Numbered from the stretch's first letter, positions 1 to 9,726 are shown. The stretch is DNA of 64,000 nucleotides from Paraburkholderia diazotrophica (GCF_900108945.1 NZ_FNYE01000005.1:1-64000), one strand, 5' to 3'. Translations and numbers: made by a program. Notes: generated by a model not told the origin, from the sequence alone.

Positions 1-84
1 CCGAAGCCCGCGCTGCCGTCCGACTTGCATGTGTAAGGCATGCCGCCAGCGTTCAATCTGAGCCAGGATCAAACTCTTCAGTTC
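1..84 (-). rRNA. rrs: 16S ribosomal RNA, 5' end only (runs off the left edge)
   Basis: The reverse complement carries the universal 16S start (GAAGAGTTTGATCCTGGCTC), followed by the conserved ATTGAACGCTGGCGGCATGC stretch and a beta-proteobacterial V1 region. By alignment with the E. coli 5' end, the mature RNA begins at about position 84. Only the first 84 bases are present; the rest of the operon lies to the left. Confidence 0.97.
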
Positions 85-344
85 AAACCTGTTACTGTTT
101 TCGGTTCTGTTACGAACCGGTCGCTCACTCAAAATCACTGACAGATGGTCCGACCGGGTTTCTCAACCCCATCGGACCTTCCTCAATTTCTTTCTGTGTG
201 AGACTCGATTACTTTCGCTATCGGTGATTCCGGAGAACCACCGTGCGCTCGCCATCGAGCACCCACATCTGTCGGCTGTTAGTTTTTAAAGAACACCGCT
301 AAAAGCTGCTGCTTTTTCGCGTCCCCGTCGTTTGGAGAGGCCGA

Positions 345-410
345 ATTATGCGGGGCCCCATAGGGCCTGTCAAGCGCTTATTTTGTGGCGCCTTAAAAAA
401 TTTCAGCGCC
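345..410 (-). promoter_or_regulatory. rrn P1 promoter with UP-element-like A/T tract
   Basis: On the minus strand TTGACA (368-373) and CATAAT (345-350) are separated by exactly 17 bp. The A/T-rich block at about 376-410 upstream of the -35 is placed like an UP element. Between the promoter and the 16S start (85-344) lies the rRNA leader, including the GTTCTTTAAAAACTAACAGC block typical of burkholderial pre-16S leaders. It drives the rRNA operon leftwards. Confidence 0.85.
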
Positions 411-459
411 CCTTTCTTAGGGCACACCACACTCTCCTCGCATTTACGAAACGCAGACG

Positions 460-489
460 AAAAAACGCGCGGGACAACCGCGCGTTTTT
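460..489. terminator. perfect bidirectional intrinsic terminator
   Basis: AAAAACGCGCGG (461-472), loop of five, then CCGCGCGTTTTT (478-489) form a 12-bp perfect stem flanked by A/T tracts on both sides. It lies 58 bp after the stop of the minus-strand lipoprotein gene and about 90 bp upstream of the rrn -35, so it probably stops that gene's transcript before it enters the rRNA promoter. Confidence 0.85.
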
Positions 490-547
490 CACATGTACTG
501 CCGATACTGCAAGCAGGCTAAAGCGGGCCGCCTGCACACGGCATCAA

Positions 548-2506
548 TCAGGAGCCGACGTAACCCGGCGGCGGATTCACGTTGCTCTTAAGGACACTCG
601 CATTGTTCGACACTACATAGACAGGTGCTTCCGTGAGGTTCAGCTTCAACGTGCCGTCCGTGTAGTTCATGGTCATCGGGTTGCCCATCATGTCGATTAC
701 CTTGACCGTACCGCTCGTACCCGGTGCATCCACGACGAGGTTGTATGCGGCGCTATAGGTCGAACTGAAGCCTGCACTCGCATTCCACACGTTATTGCTG
801 TGCGTCCACAAAGCGGTGATCAGGGAACCATTGTTGACCTGCTGGAACGAGTACGCATAGACACCCGACGGTGTGTTCTTAACCGGACCGAGCGTGTTCG
901 TGCCGTCGAGGATACGCGTCATCGCGCTCATCACCATCGCGGCCGGCTTCGGACTGATGTTAGTCGCGCCAAATGAGCCTTGAGCATTCGACAGATCGAA
1001 GAACGTGCCGTATCCCACTTCATCCGGATAGTCCGCACCGTAGAACACGTACGAAACGTCCGCGCCTTCGCCGAGCAGGATGATGTGCGTGCGTGCCACC
1101 ACTGCGCCCTGCGCAAACAGAACGTTACCCGTCGGATAGTTCGCGCTGTATGACGAGCCGAGGTCATAGCTGATGCCGACTTCCGTCTGATACAGCTTCA
1201 TGCCCGAGCGGTACTGGTTGAGCATCGTCGTGCGCAGCGTGCGTATCGAGTTGTTCAGCGCATTCGCGGCAGTTGCCGGATCAGGATCGGTCGCCAGGCG
1301 TTCAGGCGGATGCGAAGGAGAAGTGCCCGCATCGTAGTAGCCGTGTGTCGCGACACCGTCGATGTACTTGCCAAATCCAAGCGACGCAATACGTTGCAGC
1401 CGTTCGTTCGTGAGACTCGGGAACGCATCCGTCGGCCCCATTACGAATGCGTTCGGGTCGGTCGAGTGAATGCCCTGATAGGCGGCCTTGTACATCGCGA
1501 CAAAGTTCGCGTCGCTATCGGCCCAGCCCAGGCTCGGCTCCCACGTCACCTGATAGAAGTTTGCAGACTGCTTCGGGAAGTACTTCTGCCGGATCGTGTT
1601 CGATTCGGTGCCGACCCGGCTCATGTAGTTCTGCAGATACGACATGTCCTTCGGCAACATGGTGAAGTCCTGGAACGCACTCGTCGTAGATGCCCAGCCC
1701 GGCACACCATCGAGACGGATGAGGCGCATCACGTTGCCCGTCGTATAGAACGAATTCAGGTTGCTAGCCGACGGATTGAAGGTATTCGGACCGTTCGGCT
1801 CCATCGTCGACATCTCGCGGTCATCGATCGTTTGCGTGATGCCGAGGCCAGCAAGCACCGCTGCGCGGTCGTTCTCACCCTGCATGCCAAAGCGGTGCTG
1901 CTCCTGCTTCGTATATGTGACGGCGGGCACGACACTCGACAGGTCGGGGATCACGCCAAACGTCGCGATGCCCGTGGGACGTGTACCCGCTTGCGGCAGA
2001 CCACCACCCGCCGTCTTCAGGCTTGCAGACACTGCGAAATAACCCGCGAGCGTCGACTTGCATGTGAGCGTCGTTTGCGACGCGCCGCTCGGCACATCGA
2101 AGCTCCCGCTTGCCGCGACCCGACCCGTTGTATCGGTAATCGACCAGTTGAGGGTATCCGCATTGCCCGCATTTGTCGTAAATGCGAGCGGAAAGTCCGC
2201 TCCTGACGCGAACATTCGCGTGCCATCGCTGCTCGGCGTGTCCGCGGAAATCGGCGTACCGCCCGTTGTTGCTCCCGCCTTAACGGGCGACGCGCAACTG
2301 ATGCTCCCCACCGTATTACCGTTGGCCGTCGCATTGGCCGCGGAAGTTCCGGGCTGCCGGGAAACGCTGTTCGTCGATGCACTCGTCGAGCCCGCGCTTG
2401 TGGAAGATGGGTTCGTGGAAGCCGCGTCGTTGCCGCCGCCACCGCCGCCACAGCCCGCGAGAAGAATTGCTATTGAAGAGAAAACAAGAAGGGAATTGAC
2501 TTTCAT
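548..2506 (-). CDS. putative glycoside-hydrolase-like (clan GH-A) lipoprotein
   Basis: A 652-residue secreted lipoprotein. The chosen ATG starts MKVNSLLVF, followed by a hydrophobic segment and lipobox LLAGC (Cys19), then a Gly run and a Ser/Thr-rich linker to about residue 65. The region from about 195 onward looks like a TIM-barrel glycosidase of GH39 type: a TWEP motif (Glu about 323) is a candidate acid/base and YQTEVG (Glu about 442) a candidate nucleophile. A beta-rich C-terminal part follows. A longer in-frame start 15 codons upstream would bury the signal peptide, so I reject it. The substrate is unknown. It stands alone, with a terminator downstream. Family placement is inferred from motif spacing only. 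Confidence 0.7.
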   Translation of the reverse strand: MKVNSLLVFSSIAILLAGCGGGGGGNDAASTNPSSTSAGSTSASTNSVSRQPGTSAANATANGNTVGSISCASPVKAGATTGGTPISADTPSSDGTRMFASGADFPLAFTTNAGNADTLNWSITDTTGRVAASGSFDVPSGASQTTLTCKSTLAGYFAVSASLKTAGGGLPQAGTRPTGIATFGVIPDLSSVVPAVTYTKQEQHRFGMQGENDRAAVLAGLGITQTIDDREMSTMEPNGPNTFNPSASNLNSFYTTGNVMRLIRLDGVPGWASTTSAFQDFTMLPKDMSYLQNYMSRVGTESNTIRQKYFPKQSANFYQVTWEPSLGWADSDANFVAMYKAAYQGIHSTDPNAFVMGPTDAFPSLTNERLQRIASLGFGKYIDGVATHGYYDAGTSPSHPPERLATDPDPATAANALNNSIRTLRTTMLNQYRSGMKLYQTEVGISYDLGSSYSANYPTGNVLFAQGAVVARTHIILLGEGADVSYVFYGADYPDEVGYGTFFDLSNAQGSFGATNISPKPAAMVMSAMTRILDGTNTLGPVKNTPSGVYAYSFQQVNNGSLITALWTHSNNVWNASAGFSSTYSAAYNLVVDAPGTSGTVKVIDMMGNPMTMNYTDGTLKLNLTEAPVYVVSNNASVLKSNVNPPPGYVGS

Positions 2507-3448
2507 GAAGTGCGAATGGGCAATCGAAATCCGTCCGAAAACGGCTGGCAAAAATGCCCGAATTCAGACGCTGGATTTCGAAGTTGGCTTTCTTGCACGC
2601 AGAGTCGTTATTACTTCGACGACTACGGGGTGCGGCGGGGTGCCGGTAATTTCGAGCGACGCATTTCCTGCATACCCGCCGCTTCTTTCCGCGCGAGTGA
2701 GGCCGTGCTCAACCGGTTGCAACCAGATGTAACCGCAAAGGCGGAGTCCGTTATTGCAGACGATCAGGTATTACGAACACAATACCGTGTGGCGTTTCAA
2801 CCAGAACGCCCGCCCAGTATGCCCACCAATCGTCCGACGAAATCACCGCAATATCGAGGTCAGCTTGCGACGCCCGAATGCTACCGAATGGAAGCGTTTC
2901 CGTCTGCCGAAACCGAGTAACGCTTTGTAACGTATGAAGATTTACCAGCTCAGTTTGCACGTATGCATCAACGCGGTGATAAGGGACACATTAATGCGCG
3001 CACTCCCACCACGGCGGTGCGGTTCAATTTACCTAACGCTTTCAGAAACCTGTAAGCACGGTCTATCATTGGCGCAAAAGCACTAGCGCATTTATCGCCA
3101 TTTATTTCTGATTTTTTAAAGCTCGCCATCACCTCGGCACTTAATTTCGCCGCGATTTTCCATTCGCCGATTTAGCCGAATTAATCTTCACATCTATTCT
3201 TCAGCAGAAAGCCGCGCAATTCGTCGCGACGACCGCATGAATTCCATTCCTTCACGCGCAAACAACATTTTTTGAAACCAATTGCGTACTTTCATTGACC
3301 TATTGATCAAGGTGACACATATTGCTCAGAGACCATTGCGATCACGCGAGACATGCATCGCGTCGTGACGTGGCCACGTCCTGCACACAATGGTTGCCAA
3401 CGAGAAGAATGTGCGATGCCGTCCGCAATGCCGGCATGGGAGTCCACC
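2507..3448. other. long intergenic region, A/T-richer than its surroundings
   Basis: About 940 bp between two divergent genes. Apart from the doubtful frame at 2751-2960 I see no gene. The stretch 3060-3300 is clearly richer in A/T than the neighbourhood and probably holds the promoters of both flanking genes; I could not pick a convincing -35/-10 pair. Confidence 0.5.
2751..2960 (-). CDS. possible small protein, 69 aa (doubtful)
   Basis: A GTG-initiated frame with a plausible globular composition (contains SSDDWWAYWAGVLVETPHG) in an otherwise empty interval. I see no convincing ribosome binding site before the GTG and I recognise no family. It could be a real small gene, a gene remnant, or chance. 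Confidence 0.25.
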   Translation of the reverse strand: MQTELVNLHTLQSVTRFRQTETLPFGSIRASQADLDIAVISSDDWWAYWAGVLVETPHGIVFVIPDRLQ

Positions 3449-4495
3449 ATGGACACGATTCGCAAGCGTCCTGCGATGCCGCACGAGCAATGCGACAAGA
3501 CGCCGGAGACAAATCTTGTGGTGAAGCGCGACCTTCCTGCGCGGCCACTCGACCTGCTATTTCCCCTCGACGCTTCAGCCCCCGACATTCCCACATCGCC
3601 GTCATCCGACGCGACGCGTGCCCCGAACTCCACGCCGTCGCCGCTCTTGCGGCGTATCACACCGAAACCGCGCCGCCTTGCTGCCCCGGCGTCAGTGGGT
3701 ACGCCGGACTGGAGTCTGAGCGCTGGCGCAGCCGTTGTGCTGCTGGGCTTTGCGATTGCGTTCGGGACATACGTGACGTTGACGCAACGTGACGCCATGC
3801 AAAGCCGTTTGCGCCGCATCGTGAGCCAGAATGAACTGCGGGCAGCTTCACATCACGATCGCCCGACGATTGGAGAACGCACTCAGGAGCTCGCGCGTAC
3901 CCTGCGCGAGCAGATCGAAGCGCTGCGCAGTCTCGATGTCGCGGATGCTGCCGCAATTGCAGGCACGGCCGCCATCCCGACCGCCAACGCGCACAGCAGC
4001 ACGCTCGCGAGCAGCGCGCCGAGCCTGCCACCCCGATCAGCGCCGCCCGCCTCCAACAAAACATCGGCAAGCCAGATCGCCGCAAAACCGCTTGCACCTC
4101 CGTTGCCTCAACCTGCGCCCCGCGCACGTCAGGCTGCAAGCACCGAGCCAACGCGCGCACGCGTCGTAGCAACAACAACGCCACGCGATCACAAGGTGAG
4201 TGCGAACCCAGCTAAGCCAGCTAGCTCCGAGTGCGGGGCACGCTCGCCATGTGTCGAGACGACGGCACAAAGCTCGCGCAAGCCCGTCAAGACAACTACG
4301 ACAACGACGGCAGCGCCGCAGCAGGACGTCAAGGCTCACACTGCCGCCGTGCGAAGTGTGGCGGCAAAGGCGCCTGCGGCACCTGTGCCGCACACGGCAC
4401 CTCCTCTCCCCACCGTGCAGGCCTATGAGCAGCCCGATACGGGCCCTGCCGTGCCTGCCGTCAACGACACCAGACAGCTCTTTCGCCAGCACTAG
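3449..4495 (+). CDS. hypothetical single-pass membrane protein with Ala/Pro/Thr-rich exterior
   Basis: 348 residues, no recognised family. The N-terminal ~88 residues are polar, one membrane segment follows at about 89-111 (a Val/Leu/Gly/Ala-rich run ending FGTYVTLTQRD), then a short helical, charged region (about 115-150) and a long low-complexity Ala/Pro/Ser/Thr/Lys tail. This resembles a type II membrane protein with a disordered periplasmic arm. The start was chosen because GGGAG lies 6 bases before this ATG; in-frame ATGs at 3416 and 3353 are alternatives. It precedes the propeller lipoprotein gene by 190 bp on the same strand and may be co-expressed. Confidence 0.6.
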   Translation: MDTIRKRPAMPHEQCDKTPETNLVVKRDLPARPLDLLFPLDASAPDIPTSPSSDATRAPNSTPSPLLRRITPKPRRLAAPASVGTPDWSLSAGAAVVLLGFAIAFGTYVTLTQRDAMQSRLRRIVSQNELRAASHHDRPTIGERTQELARTLREQIEALRSLDVADAAAIAGTAAIPTANAHSSTLASSAPSLPPRSAPPASNKTSASQIAAKPLAPPLPQPAPRARQAASTEPTRARVVATTTPRDHKVSANPAKPASSECGARSPCVETTAQSSRKPVKTTTTTTAAPQQDVKAHTAAVRSVAAKAPAAPVPHTAPPLPTVQAYEQPDTGPAVPAVNDTRQLFRQH

Positions 4496-4685
4496 ATCGT
4501 GTCGAGCGCGGCCACACATCCACGCGATCGACAAACAATTGCACACTTCTGGCGGAAATAGACGAAGCGATGTCGTCCCATCCCGTGCCGACGTTCTTAA
4601 CATGGAAGGATTGGCCGCGCCGCGAAGAAGAAGAGCGCGCCATGCCACTGTGCGGGGGCGCTCATCCGGGCGCGAGGAGACTGGC

Positions 4686-6539
4686 ATGCAGCCATTGCAT
4701 TCAGTATCGCGAGATCACGCGCGCCGTTGTTCATCGCAACCGCCCTGCACGCTCAGCTGTCTTGGCAAGACCACTGCCGCGTTGACACTCGCGCTCCTCT
4801 TCACCGCGTGCGGCAATGGCTCGTCGAGCAGCGACAGCACGAACAATTCCAGCACAACGGGCAGTTCGGGATCGGGATCAACCTCGGGTTCGGGTTCAAG
4901 CTCAGGCTCGGGTCCAGGTTCGAGCTCGGGCTCCGGATCAGCGTCGGGTTCAGGCAACGGCACATCCGGCACTGCCTCCAGCTCGGGCAACAATACGACG
5001 GGCACCGCGACCCCATCATCGTCCACCGTCGCGCTCGCCACCGACGTGCTGATGCATCACAACGATCTCGCGCGCACCGGGCAAATGCTCGCCGAAACGA
5101 CACTCACGCTGTCCAACGTCAATTCGGCGTTGTTCGGCAAAGTCGCGTTTCTCGCCGCCGATGGCAAGGTCGACGGTCAACCGTTGTCGGTGACGAGCCT
5201 GTCGATCAACGGAACGACTCACAACGTGATCTATGTCGTCAGCGAACACAACAGCGTCTATGCGTATGACGCGGACAACCAGGCGCTGCTGTGGCAAGTG
5301 TCGTTGACGGGTGCGAACGAAACACCCAGTGACGATCGCGGCTGCGGCGACATCACGCCCGAAATCGGCATTACATCGACGCCCGTCATCGATCGCAATC
5401 GCGGACCGCACGGCGTGCTGTATGCCGTCGCGATGACGAAGGATGCGAGCGGCGGCATTCATCATCGCCTGCATGCACTCGACCTCGCCAATGGCGCCGA
5501 GCTGTTCGGCGGCCCGAGCGAAATAGCCGCGACTTATCCCGGCACGGGCGGCAACAGTGTCAACGGCGTGCTCACGTTCGATCCGTCGCTGCATACCGAG
5601 CGCGCGGCCCTCACGCTCGTCAACGGAAACATCTATATGGGGTGGACGGCGCATTGCATGGCCGGCCCATACACGGGCTGGATCATGAGCTACAGCGCCG
5701 ACACCCTGAAGCAGACGGGTGTCGTCAACATCGCGCCGAACGGCCATCAGGGCTCGGTCTGGATGGCGGGTTCGGGCATGGCGTCGGATGGCGCCTCGAT
5801 CTATGTGGTCGACGGCAACGGCACGTTCGGTACGACGCTCGACGCAAACGGATTCCCAGTCGACAGCAATTTCGGCGACTCGTTCATGAAGCTCTCGACG
5901 AGTCCGCTCAAAATCACCGACTACTTCGCGCCGCTCGACGTCGTGCAGCTCGCGAACAACGACAACGACTTCGGCTCTGGCGGTGCGATGCTGCTGCCCG
6001 ATCAGAAGACGGCCGACGGCAGCGTCAAGCATCTCGCCGTGGCGGCAGGCAAGGACAACAAGATCTATGTCGTCGACCGCGACTCGATGGGCAAGTTCAG
6101 TCCCACGTCGAACAACATCTGGCAGGTGCTCACGGGAACGCTCGCGGGCGGCATATGGGGCTCGCCTGCCTATTTCAACGGCACCGTGTACTTCGGCGGC
6201 CTGAACGACAGCATCAAGGCACTGCCCGTCACGAATGCGATGCTAGCGGCGACTGCCGCATCGAAGAGCCCGACGACATTCGCCTATCCGGGCACCGTCC
6301 CGGCGATCTCGGCGAACGGAACCTCGAACGCGATCCTGTGGGCCGCCGAAAACGGCACTACGGGCGCGCTGCACGCATACGATGCAACCAATCTCGCCCG
6401 CGAGCTCTATAACAGTAATCAGGCCGGCACGCGCGACCAGTGGGGCGCAGGCAACAAGTTCATCACGCCGATGATCTCGCGCGGCAAGGTCTATGTCGGC
6501 GCGACGAATGGCGTCGCCGTGTTCGGGCTGCGGCAATGA
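4686..6539 (+). CDS. PQQ-like beta-propeller lipoprotein
   Basis: 617 residues. GAGGAGA lies 5-6 bases before the ATG. The N-terminus has a long basic n-region (about 28 residues), a hydrophobic run and lipobox LFTAC (Cys42). A Ser/Gly-only linker (about 46-100) follows, then a repeat domain from about 117 with blades such as NVIYVVSEHNSVYAYDAD and NKIYVVDRDSMGKF, typical of pyrroloquinoline-quinone-type propellers. It is probably surface or periplasmic and anchored by lipid. No heme motif is present and no dehydrogenase partner lies nearby, so it may be a structural or sugar-binding propeller rather than an enzyme. Family call firm, role unknown. Confidence 0.75.
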   Translation: MQPLHSVSRDHARRCSSQPPCTLSCLGKTTAALTLALLFTACGNGSSSSDSTNNSSTTGSSGSGSTSGSGSSSGSGPGSSSGSGSASGSGNGTSGTASSSGNNTTGTATPSSSTVALATDVLMHHNDLARTGQMLAETTLTLSNVNSALFGKVAFLAADGKVDGQPLSVTSLSINGTTHNVIYVVSEHNSVYAYDADNQALLWQVSLTGANETPSDDRGCGDITPEIGITSTPVIDRNRGPHGVLYAVAMTKDASGGIHHRLHALDLANGAELFGGPSEIAATYPGTGGNSVNGVLTFDPSLHTERAALTLVNGNIYMGWTAHCMAGPYTGWIMSYSADTLKQTGVVNIAPNGHQGSVWMAGSGMASDGASIYVVDGNGTFGTTLDANGFPVDSNFGDSFMKLSTSPLKITDYFAPLDVVQLANNDNDFGSGGAMLLPDQKTADGSVKHLAVAAGKDNKIYVVDRDSMGKFSPTSNNIWQVLTGTLAGGIWGSPAYFNGTVYFGGLNDSIKALPVTNAMLAATAASKSPTTFAYPGTVPAISANGTSNAILWAAENGTTGALHAYDATNLARELYNSNQAGTRDQWGAGNKFITPMISRGKVYVGATNGVAVFGLRQ

Positions 6540-6763
6540 TCACACTGTGACGTATAACGCGCTGCAGCACGGAAATTGGCGAGGAATGGCGTGCTTCTGG
6601 CGTGCCTCGCCGCTGCAACGCGATATGCTGGAATAGCAACCCTTCCGGCTTGCGATGGCCTGACGGCCGCTTGCCATGGCTCACAACGTGGCTTCACGCG
6701 CATTTCGCGCCGCGAATCCGCGCCGACAAGATATCAATACTTCGCCAGGGAGTCCGCTCGCCC

Positions 6764-7363
6764 ATGAGACGCTTCACCCATGCAGCAACCGCGCTGCTCT
6801 TCATCAGTAGCGCATCCGTCGCGCAGCAGCCGATGACCGTTCCCGGACGCAGCCAGAGCCCGGGACAACAGGCCATCGATACGGCCGCGTGCTACGGCGA
6901 CGCAAACAAGACGACGCACGTGAACATGGCGCATGAGTCGCAACGTCCGCCGCCGCCCAACCAGGCGGCGCAGACGGCGCCGCGTGCCATCGTTGCGCCT
7001 GCTCCCGTCAATCCGCCTCTGCCTGGCGCCATGGGGGCATCGGGCGCATCGGCGGCGGTGGCCGCTTCGGCCGCGTCCGCACCCGTCGTTGCGAGCGGCG
7101 CGACGGCAGCAAGTGGCGCCCACGTCGCAAGCGCAGCAAGCGCGGCGAGCGGCGCGCCGCCCACGACGATCGCGGCGGCGTCGGGTGCATCGGGCGCCGC
7201 AGCGGCATCCGGCGCAGAAGCCGCATCGGGCGCCAGCACGCCGATGCCGGCATCGCCGTCGCTGGCCGAGATGCCGCCACCGCCGCCACCCGAACCACCG
7301 ATGGTTCGCTATTGGGCCGCTTACTCGAAGTGCATGCAGCAGCGCGGCTACTACACGCGCTAG
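6764..7363 (+). CDS. Ala/Ser-rich secreted protein, unknown function
   Basis: 199 residues with a clear Sec signal peptide (MRRFTHAATALLFISSASVA, cleavage after about residue 20). The middle is a long, almost pure Ala/Ser/Gly/Val low-complexity stretch, then PPPPPPEPPMVRYW and a short conserved-looking end with one Cys (YSKCMQQRGYYTR). AGGGAG sits 11 bases before this ATG. The C-terminal CMQxRGY pattern is common to small envelope proteins of Burkholderia, where the Cys may pair with the one early in the mature chain (TAACYGD). No function can be assigned. Confidence 0.65.
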   Translation: MRRFTHAATALLFISSASVAQQPMTVPGRSQSPGQQAIDTAACYGDANKTTHVNMAHESQRPPPPNQAAQTAPRAIVAPAPVNPPLPGAMGASGASAAVAASAASAPVVASGATAASGAHVASAASAASGAPPTTIAAASGASGAAAASGAEAASGASTPMPASPSLAEMPPPPPPEPPMVRYWAAYSKCMQQRGYYTR

Positions 7364-7611
7364 CGCGCCGGCACAAACGGCGCGGCCTCATCGATTCGAC
7401 AAAACGCAGACGGCACGCATGGCGCGCAGAACGCATGTGTGCCGTTCGCATTTCTCCATCGACGGATCACGCATTTCATCTCTACGCAGCAATAGCTTTA
7501 TGCATCGTTTAAGGATGCGATGCGCACGCGGTATCGGGAGCGCAGTCAAAAAACCGGCATTGGCCTAGACTTATACGCACCCGATAACTCGCGAACTCAA
7601 CGGACGGAATC

Positions 7612-8592
7612 ATGAAAGGGATACTGATCGAGAAGCAGGACAGCGGCAGCCGCGCGTCCGTCACGACAATCGACGAAGCAGCTCTGCCTGCTGGCGATGT
7701 GACCGTGCGCGTCGAATGGTCGACGCTCAACTACAAGGACGCGCTCGCGATCACGGGACGCTCGCCCGTCGTGCGCAGCTTTCCGATGGTGCCGGGCATC
7801 GACTTCGCGGGCGTCGTCGAATCGAGCGAGCATGCGTACTGGAAAGCCGGCGACCAGGTGATCCTGAACGGCTACGGTGTCGGCGAAAAATATTGGGGCG
7901 GTCTTGCGCAACGTGCGCGCGTGAACGGCGACTGGCTCGTGCGCACACCCGCTCCGCTGACGTCGCGCGATGCGATGGCCGTCGGCACGGCAGGCTACAC
8001 CGCGATGCTGTGCGTACTCGCGCTCGAACGTCACGGTGTAACGCCCGACCAGGGCAAGGTGCTCGTCACGGGCGCGGCGGGCGGCGTCGGCAGCGTCGCG
8101 ATCATGCTGCTCGCGAAGCGAGGCTATCAGGTGATCGCGTCGACGGGCCGGCCGAACGAAGCAGCCTATCTGCATGAACTGGGCGCACAGGAGATCGTCG
8201 ATCGCGCGGAACTGTCCTCACCCGGCAAACCGCTCGCGAAGGAACGCTGGGTTGCTGCGATCGATGCCGTCGGCAGTCACACACTCGCGAATGCGTGTGC
8301 CGGCACTGCGTATGGCGGCATCGTCGCGGCATGCGGGCTCGCGCAAGGCATGGACTTCCCCGCGTCCGTCGCGCCCTTCATTCTGCGCGGCGTGACGCTG
8401 GCGGGCATCGACAGCGTGATGGCGCCGCGCGCGCGCCGCGTCGACGCATGGCAACGTATCGCACAGGACCTGAACCCCGAACGCCTTGCATCGATGGTCA
8501 AGGAGATCGGGCTCGACGAAGCCCTCGCGGTCGCGCCCGATATGCTCGACGGCAAGGTGCGCGGGCGCCTCGTGGTCGATGTCAACCGATAG
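7612..8592 (+). CDS. acuI: acrylyl-CoA reductase (NADPH) / YhdH-family quinone oxidoreductase
   Basis: 326 residues, the usual length for the AcuI/YhdH branch of the medium-chain dehydrogenase/reductase superfamily. These zinc-independent, cytoplasmic enzymes reduce acrylyl-CoA to propionyl-CoA with NADPH. Family signatures seen: [11 protein letters not shown] near residue 45, [11 protein letters not shown] near 65, [14 protein letters not shown] near 90, and the nucleotide-binding [11 protein letters not shown] near 150. No zinc-binding Cys cluster is present, as expected. It is monocistronic. A plain quinone oxidoreductase role is the alternative. Confidence 0.85.
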   Translation: MKGILIEKQDSGSRASVTTIDEAALPAGDVTVRVEWSTLNYKDALAITGRSPVVRSFPMVPGIDFAGVVESSEHAYWKAGDQVILNGYGVGEKYWGGLAQRARVNGDWLVRTPAPLTSRDAMAVGTAGYTAMLCVLALERHGVTPDQGKVLVTGAAGGVGSVAIMLLAKRGYQVIASTGRPNEAAYLHELGAQEIVDRAELSSPGKPLAKERWVAAIDAVGSHTLANACAGTAYGGIVAACGLAQGMDFPASVAPFILRGVTLAGIDSVMAPRARRVDAWQRIAQDLNPERLASMVKEIGLDEALAVAPDMLDGKVRGRLVVDVNR

Positions 8593-8765
8593 TGCGCGAA
8601 TCTTGAGCGAACCTTCTTCGAGTCATGTCCGGATCATGCGCGAGCATCAAGGCGCGTCGTAACCCCACGTTACTTTTCTCGCAGCGCTGTAGCACCTGTG
8701 TCGTCCCTGCGCCCCTAGACTGAAGCCGTACTCAGTCACGCGCAACGATGCGCAGGGAGCAAACA

Positions 8766-9056
8766 ATGAAAAAGGTGATGCTTGGTGCAGCTATCGGTCT
8801 GACGATGCTGGCAGCTTCGGCGGCCGCCTCCGCACATGTCGATGTGGCCGTCGGCCTGGGCGTGCCGGGTGTGGTCGTGCCGGCTCAACCCGTGTACGCT
8901 GCGCCCGCCCCCGTCGCAGTCGGCTATGTCGATGACGACTGGCGCGCGCGCCGTGCATGGCGTGAGCATGAATGGCGCGAACATGAATGGCGTCGCCATG
9001 AAGCGTGGCGCGAGCACGAATGGCGCGAGCGTCGACGCGAGCGCTGGGGCTACTGA
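8766..9056 (+). CDS. small secreted protein with WREHEW repeats
   Basis: 96 residues with a Sec signal peptide ending ASAAASA (about residue 23). The mature part begins HVDVAVGLGVPGVVVPAQP and ends in a run of Trp/Arg/Glu/His heptads (WREHEWR, repeated about five times). AGGGAG lies 6 bases before the ATG; a second ATG at 8748 has no such site. The repeats look like a periplasmic protein with an extended, possibly metal- or nucleic-acid-binding helix. An intrinsic terminator follows, so it is monocistronic. Confidence 0.75.
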   Translation: MKKVMLGAAIGLTMLAASAAASAHVDVAVGLGVPGVVVPAQPVYAAPAPVAVGYVDDDWRARRAWREHEWREHEWRRHEAWREHEWRERRRERWGY

Positions 9057-9084
9057 TCGCACACGCTGAACACGTCATACGCTG

Positions 9085-9136
9085 CCGCCTCGCTCGCAGT
9101 CGACACACGATCGGCTGCAGCGAGGCGGAGTTTTTT
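9085..9136 (+). terminator. intrinsic terminator
   Basis: CCGCCTCGCT pairs with AGCGAGGCGG across the loop, with an inner GCAG/CTGC stem and a run of six T at 9131-9136. It ends the WREHEW-repeat gene. Confidence 0.8.
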
Positions 9137-9183
9137 GAAGCGTCTAGCGTTCTTTCAGATAAAAAGCGTGAGCACGGCCCGCA

Positions 9184-9726
9184 TCACACGCCCGGCTTCC
9201 ACGGCCACGACGGATACAAACGGCCATTGCTCTCGACGCTCTCGCGCTGCGGCTCGTCCTGCGCTTTGGCGCGCTCGACGTCGGCTGCATCGGCTGCATC
9301 GGCAGAGGGCACATCTGCATCTGCGGACTCGAATGTCTGCGCGGCCGGCTCCGCACGTTCAGGCAACGCATCGCCGAACCATTCGACTTCACGCTTCATC
9401 GCATCGACATAAGTCCGCCAGCCCGAAGCATTGTCCGCGAACAGATTGTCGCGCACGGCGAGCGCGAGCTGCGCATAATCGACCTGCTCTTCGAGCAGTT
9501 GCGCAGGCCACGCGGCAAATGATGCGCTTGCCTGCTTCGCGAAGTCCGCTGCCTTTGTCTCGGGCGATACGGCTGCGAGCCATGCGTGTGTCGCAAGATT
9601 CGCGTGAGCGTCCAACAGATCGCGCACCGTGTGGCGCGTTGCACCGACGGCGAGTGCCGCATCAATTGCATGCAGCGCGTCGCCGAGATGCAGCAGCAAC
9701 GCGCGTCGTTCAAAAGCGTCTTTCAT
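9184..9726 (-). CDS. hypothetical cytoplasmic protein downstream of a J-domain gene
   Basis: 180 residues, no recognised family. The first ~125 residues are predicted helical (Leu/Ala-rich with Trp at AAWPAQLLEEQVDYAQLAL), resembling a phasin-like helical bundle; the rest is an Ala/Asp/Glu-rich linker ending RLYPSWPWKPGV. No signal peptide. It lies 81 bp downstream of the J-domain gene on the same strand, so the two are probably one transcript and may work together. The phasin resemblance is weak and based on composition only. Confidence 0.6.
   Translation of the reverse strand: MKDAFERRALLLHLGDALHAIDAALAVGATRHTVRDLLDAHANLATHAWLAAVSPETKAADFAKQASASFAAWPAQLLEEQVDYAQLALAVRDNLFADNASGWRTYVDAMKREVEWFGDALPERAEPAAQTFESADADVPSADAADAADVERAKAQDEPQRESVESNGRLYPSWPWKPGV

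Noticed and set aside
4200..4685. Upstream extension of the propeller lipoprotein frame
   Set aside because: Overlaps the preceding gene in another frame, Arg-rich shadow; signal peptide and GAGGAGA mark 4686.
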